7,972 nucleotides of DNA from Gammaproteobacteria bacterium (lineage in GTDB: Bacteria > Pseudomonadota > Gammaproteobacteria > Cardiobacteriales > Wohlfahrtiimonadaceae): the NCBI GenBank assembly GCA_003864535.1, contig BHEQ01000084.1:1-7972 (forward strand). Reading direction: 5' to 3'. Within the stretch, counting starts at the first letter, position 1. Every line of letters begins with the position of its first letter. This document shows positions 6,742 to 7,972 of this stretch, one piece after another. The position numbers were made by a program, and so were the translations under genes. Below the pieces are notes generated by a model that did no database searches, was not told where the DNA came from, and worked only from the letters and a program-made list of their open reading frames with translations.

Positions 6742-6790
6742 TTTAGTGATTGCGTACCATGAGCAACTGTTTTATTTAAGAGTTATTACT

Positions 6791-7423
6791 ATGAATTTTT
6801 TCGGTGATCTTTTTTCTTTTCCTGTAGCTATTTTTTTTATTCCCTACTGCTTTTTTCTAGGGCTTATGATTACTTCTTTATTAACAGGATTTATGGAGGA
6901 TTTACATCTACCAGGTTTTGGTGATGTTGATATTGAAGTTACGCAAGGGAATTTTACTGATCACATGTTCCTGCCACTAACAATGACTAAAATACCGTTA
7001 ACAATTGCACTTAGCATAACTTTTTTAATATCTAGCATTTTGATTCATATAGCGAATATAGGCATATTATTGCTTTTTACTTTTTTATATTGGCCCTTAA
7101 TAATAATTGCAATACCTATTTGCTTTTGGCTTTCTTTACATATTTCAGCTTTTATTTTAAAGCCATTTTTGCCTATTTTTGATAAAGACAAAACAATGGC
7201 AATAGTGCGTTATGAAGGGCGTGTTGGTATAGTGAAAACGACAACCGTAAGTGCTGATTTTGGCGAGATTATGATCACAGATGCAAGCATGGAAAATCAA
7301 ATTGATGTTTATACAGATATTGATTTAAATAATGAAATACCATTTGCCTATGGTGATAAAGCTTTAGTGGTTTCTTTTAATGCCGAAAAAAATCGTTATC
7401 TAATTATTAAACATCATAAATAA
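6791..7423 (+). CDS. YqiJ-like inner-membrane protein with C-terminal OB-fold (NfeD-like) domain
   Basis: From ATG 6791 the protein has 210 residues, close to E. coli YqiJ (209). It begins MNFFGDLFSFPVAIFF and has hydrophobic segments at about 8-32, 66-90 and 92-122. A hydrophilic tail (about 136-208) with the glycine- and valine-rich strands of an OB-fold (YEGRVGIVKT, then GDKALVVSF) should face the cytoplasm. Such proteins pair with flotillins and are thought to help organise membrane microdomains; the adjacent flotillin supports this. The ATG at 6791 is chosen because AAGAG lies eight bases upstream and the length fits the family. A GTG at 6695 would add 32 residues, but it has no ribosome site and lies before a possible promoter. 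The exact biochemical role is unknown. Confidence 0.8.
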   Translation: MNFFGDLFSFPVAIFFIPYCFFLGLMITSLLTGFMEDLHLPGFGDVDIEVTQGNFTDHMFLPLTMTKIPLTIALSITFLISSILIHIANIGILLLFTFLYWPLIIIAIPICFWLSLHISAFILKPFLPIFDKDKTMAIVRYEGRVGIVKTTTVSADFGEIMITDASMENQIDVYTDIDLNNEIPFAYGDKALVVSFNAEKNRYLIIKHHK

Positions 7424-7511
7424 ACACCGCTAATTTAAATCAACTAATATAAACATAATGTAATATTATTCACTATTCAATATTTATTATTCAATATATT
7501 TATTGGGTAAT

Positions 7512-7531
7512 TCTAAAAAATTAGATTTTTT
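7512..7531 (+). terminator. A/T-only hairpin between the yqiJ-like and flotillin genes
   Basis: AAAAAAT, a TAG loop and ATTTTTT (7515-7531) form a seven-pair A/T stem ending in a T-run. An overlapping TCTAA/TTAGA pairing (7512-7525) competes with it. The lack of G-C pairs makes it weak, so at most partial termination or attenuation before the flotillin gene is expected. Confidence 0.25.
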
Positions 7532-7536
7532 AATAC

Positions 7537-7566
7537 TTGCTATTTTATTAGAAATTCCTCTATTTC
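7537..7566 (+). promoter_or_regulatory. Possible separate promoter for the flotillin gene
   Basis: TTGCTA (7537-7542), an 18-base spacer and TATTTC (7561-7566) stand about 35 bases before the flotillin ATG. Both hexamers are imperfect, and the region is so A/T-rich that chance matches are likely. The unusually long gap after the yqiJ-like gene is the main reason to suspect independent expression. Confidence 0.2.
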
Positions 7567-7601
7567 ATTTTATTTTTATATTTCTATAAAGGCTTAACAA
7601 C

Positions 7602-7972
7602 ATGATTTCAAAGCTAATAATTTCTGGATTAATAGGTGCTTTTGTAATACTATATTACTTATCAACTCGTTATCGCAAAATAAGACATGAAGGCGAGGCA
7701 CTTATTATCAATCAAATCTCAAGCACTAAAGCCTCTTTAACCGGCGCATTTGTTTGGCCGATTATCCATCGCTATGAATATATGGATATTACCCGCAAAA
7801 AAATATCTATCGTGCGTTCTGGGCGTAAAGATGCAATTGGTGATGAATATGAAGGCTTACATTGCTTGGATAATATTCGTGCTGATCTTAAAGTTGACTT
7901 TTATATTGGGGTCAATCATGAGCAGGAAGATATTGTTCGTGTTGCTAAATTATTTACAACTGATGGCGCCTC
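7602..7972 (+). CDS. Flotillin-family (SPFH/band 7, YqiK-like) protein, N-terminal part
   Basis: The first 123 residues are visible before the right edge. One N-terminal membrane anchor (about 4-20, LIISGLIGAFVILYYL) is followed by a basic stretch and the SPFH domain. The domain opens with HEGEALIINQ, then GAFVWPIIHRYEYMDITRKKISI, and contains DNIRADLKVDFYIGVN (about 89-104), a block typical of bacterial flotillins. Flotillins form large oligomers on the inner membrane and organise lipid microdomains; residues beyond the SPFH core, including the expected coiled coil, are outside the window. AAAGG stands nine bases before the ATG. It follows the yqiJ-like gene on the same strand, the arrangement of yqiJ-yqiK in E. 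coli, but the gap of 178 bases is long for a tight operon. Confidence 0.85.
   Translation, partial: MISKLIISGLIGAFVILYYLSTRYRKIRHEGEALIINQISSTKASLTGAFVWPIIHRYEYMDITRKKISIVRSGRKDAIGDEYEGLHCLDNIRADLKVDFYIGVNHEQEDIVRVAKLFTTDGA

Larger units (their letters stand above)
6426..6790. other. Divergent intergenic region between iron importer and yqiJ-like gene
   Basis: These 365 bases hold the importer promoter with a Fur-like box on the left, then a tandem 12-bp repeat, nested palindromes and a 24-base segment also found before the methyltransferase gene, and finally a possible plus-strand promoter. An open frame runs in from GTG at 6695 in phase with the yqiJ-like gene, but it has no ribosome site. 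No RNA gene or other convincing coding sequence was seen. Confidence 0.6.

Noticed and set aside
6695..6790. GTG start that would add 32 residues to the yqiJ-like protein
   Set aside because: There is no Shine-Dalgarno before the GTG, the family length fits the ATG at 6791, and a better ribosome site (AAGAG) precedes that ATG. Kept only as an alternative.
1..7972. CRISPR array, tRNA or rRNA genes, transposase or integrase
   Set aside because: No regularly spaced repeats, no cloverleaf or rRNA-like stretches and no recombinase frames were found on either strand.

Overview
The window looks like chromosomal DNA of a low-GC Gram-negative bacterium, most likely a gammaproteobacterium. The reasons are an IlvD whose active-site numbering matches the E. 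coli enzyme (C122/D123/K124/C195), a FecBCD-type periplasmic iron importer behind a Fur-like box, and a YqiJ/YqiK-like pair. The genus cannot be fixed from the sequence.

Layout, left to right. (1) Positions 1-1266, minus strand, cut by the left edge: a 5-methylcytosine DNA methyltransferase whose reading frame continues without a stop into a segment resembling the N-terminus of HpaII-type restriction endonucleases. A Met codon with a well-placed Shine-Dalgarno sits exactly at the junction, so the locus could give both a fused and a free endonuclease. (2) Positions 1365-3206, minus: a complete dihydroxy-acid dehydratase (ilvD), standing alone without other branched-chain genes. (3) Positions 3358-6425, minus: a three-gene iron/siderophore-type ABC importer, transcribed as binding protein, permease, ATPase. 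It sits behind a promoter whose -35 element overlaps a Fur-like box. (4) Positions 6426-6790: a divergent intergenic region carrying the Fur-type promoter, a tandem 12-bp repeat and nested palindromes. (5) Positions 6791-7972, plus: a YqiJ-like membrane protein with an OB-fold tail, followed by a flotillin-family (YqiK-like) gene that runs off the right edge.

The iron genes and ilvD are ordinary core metabolism; IlvD needs an Fe-S cluster, so it depends on iron supply, but no direct link is implied. The restriction-modification locus is the accessory part. Its endonuclease half is about 27% G+C, much lower than sampled stretches of ilvD (roughly 43-52%). CCGG, the HpaII site, occurs only once in the whole window by eye. 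The YqiJ/flotillin pair probably forms a membrane-microdomain unit.

The most interesting item is the in-frame methyltransferase-endonuclease fusion with an internal ribosome-binding site.
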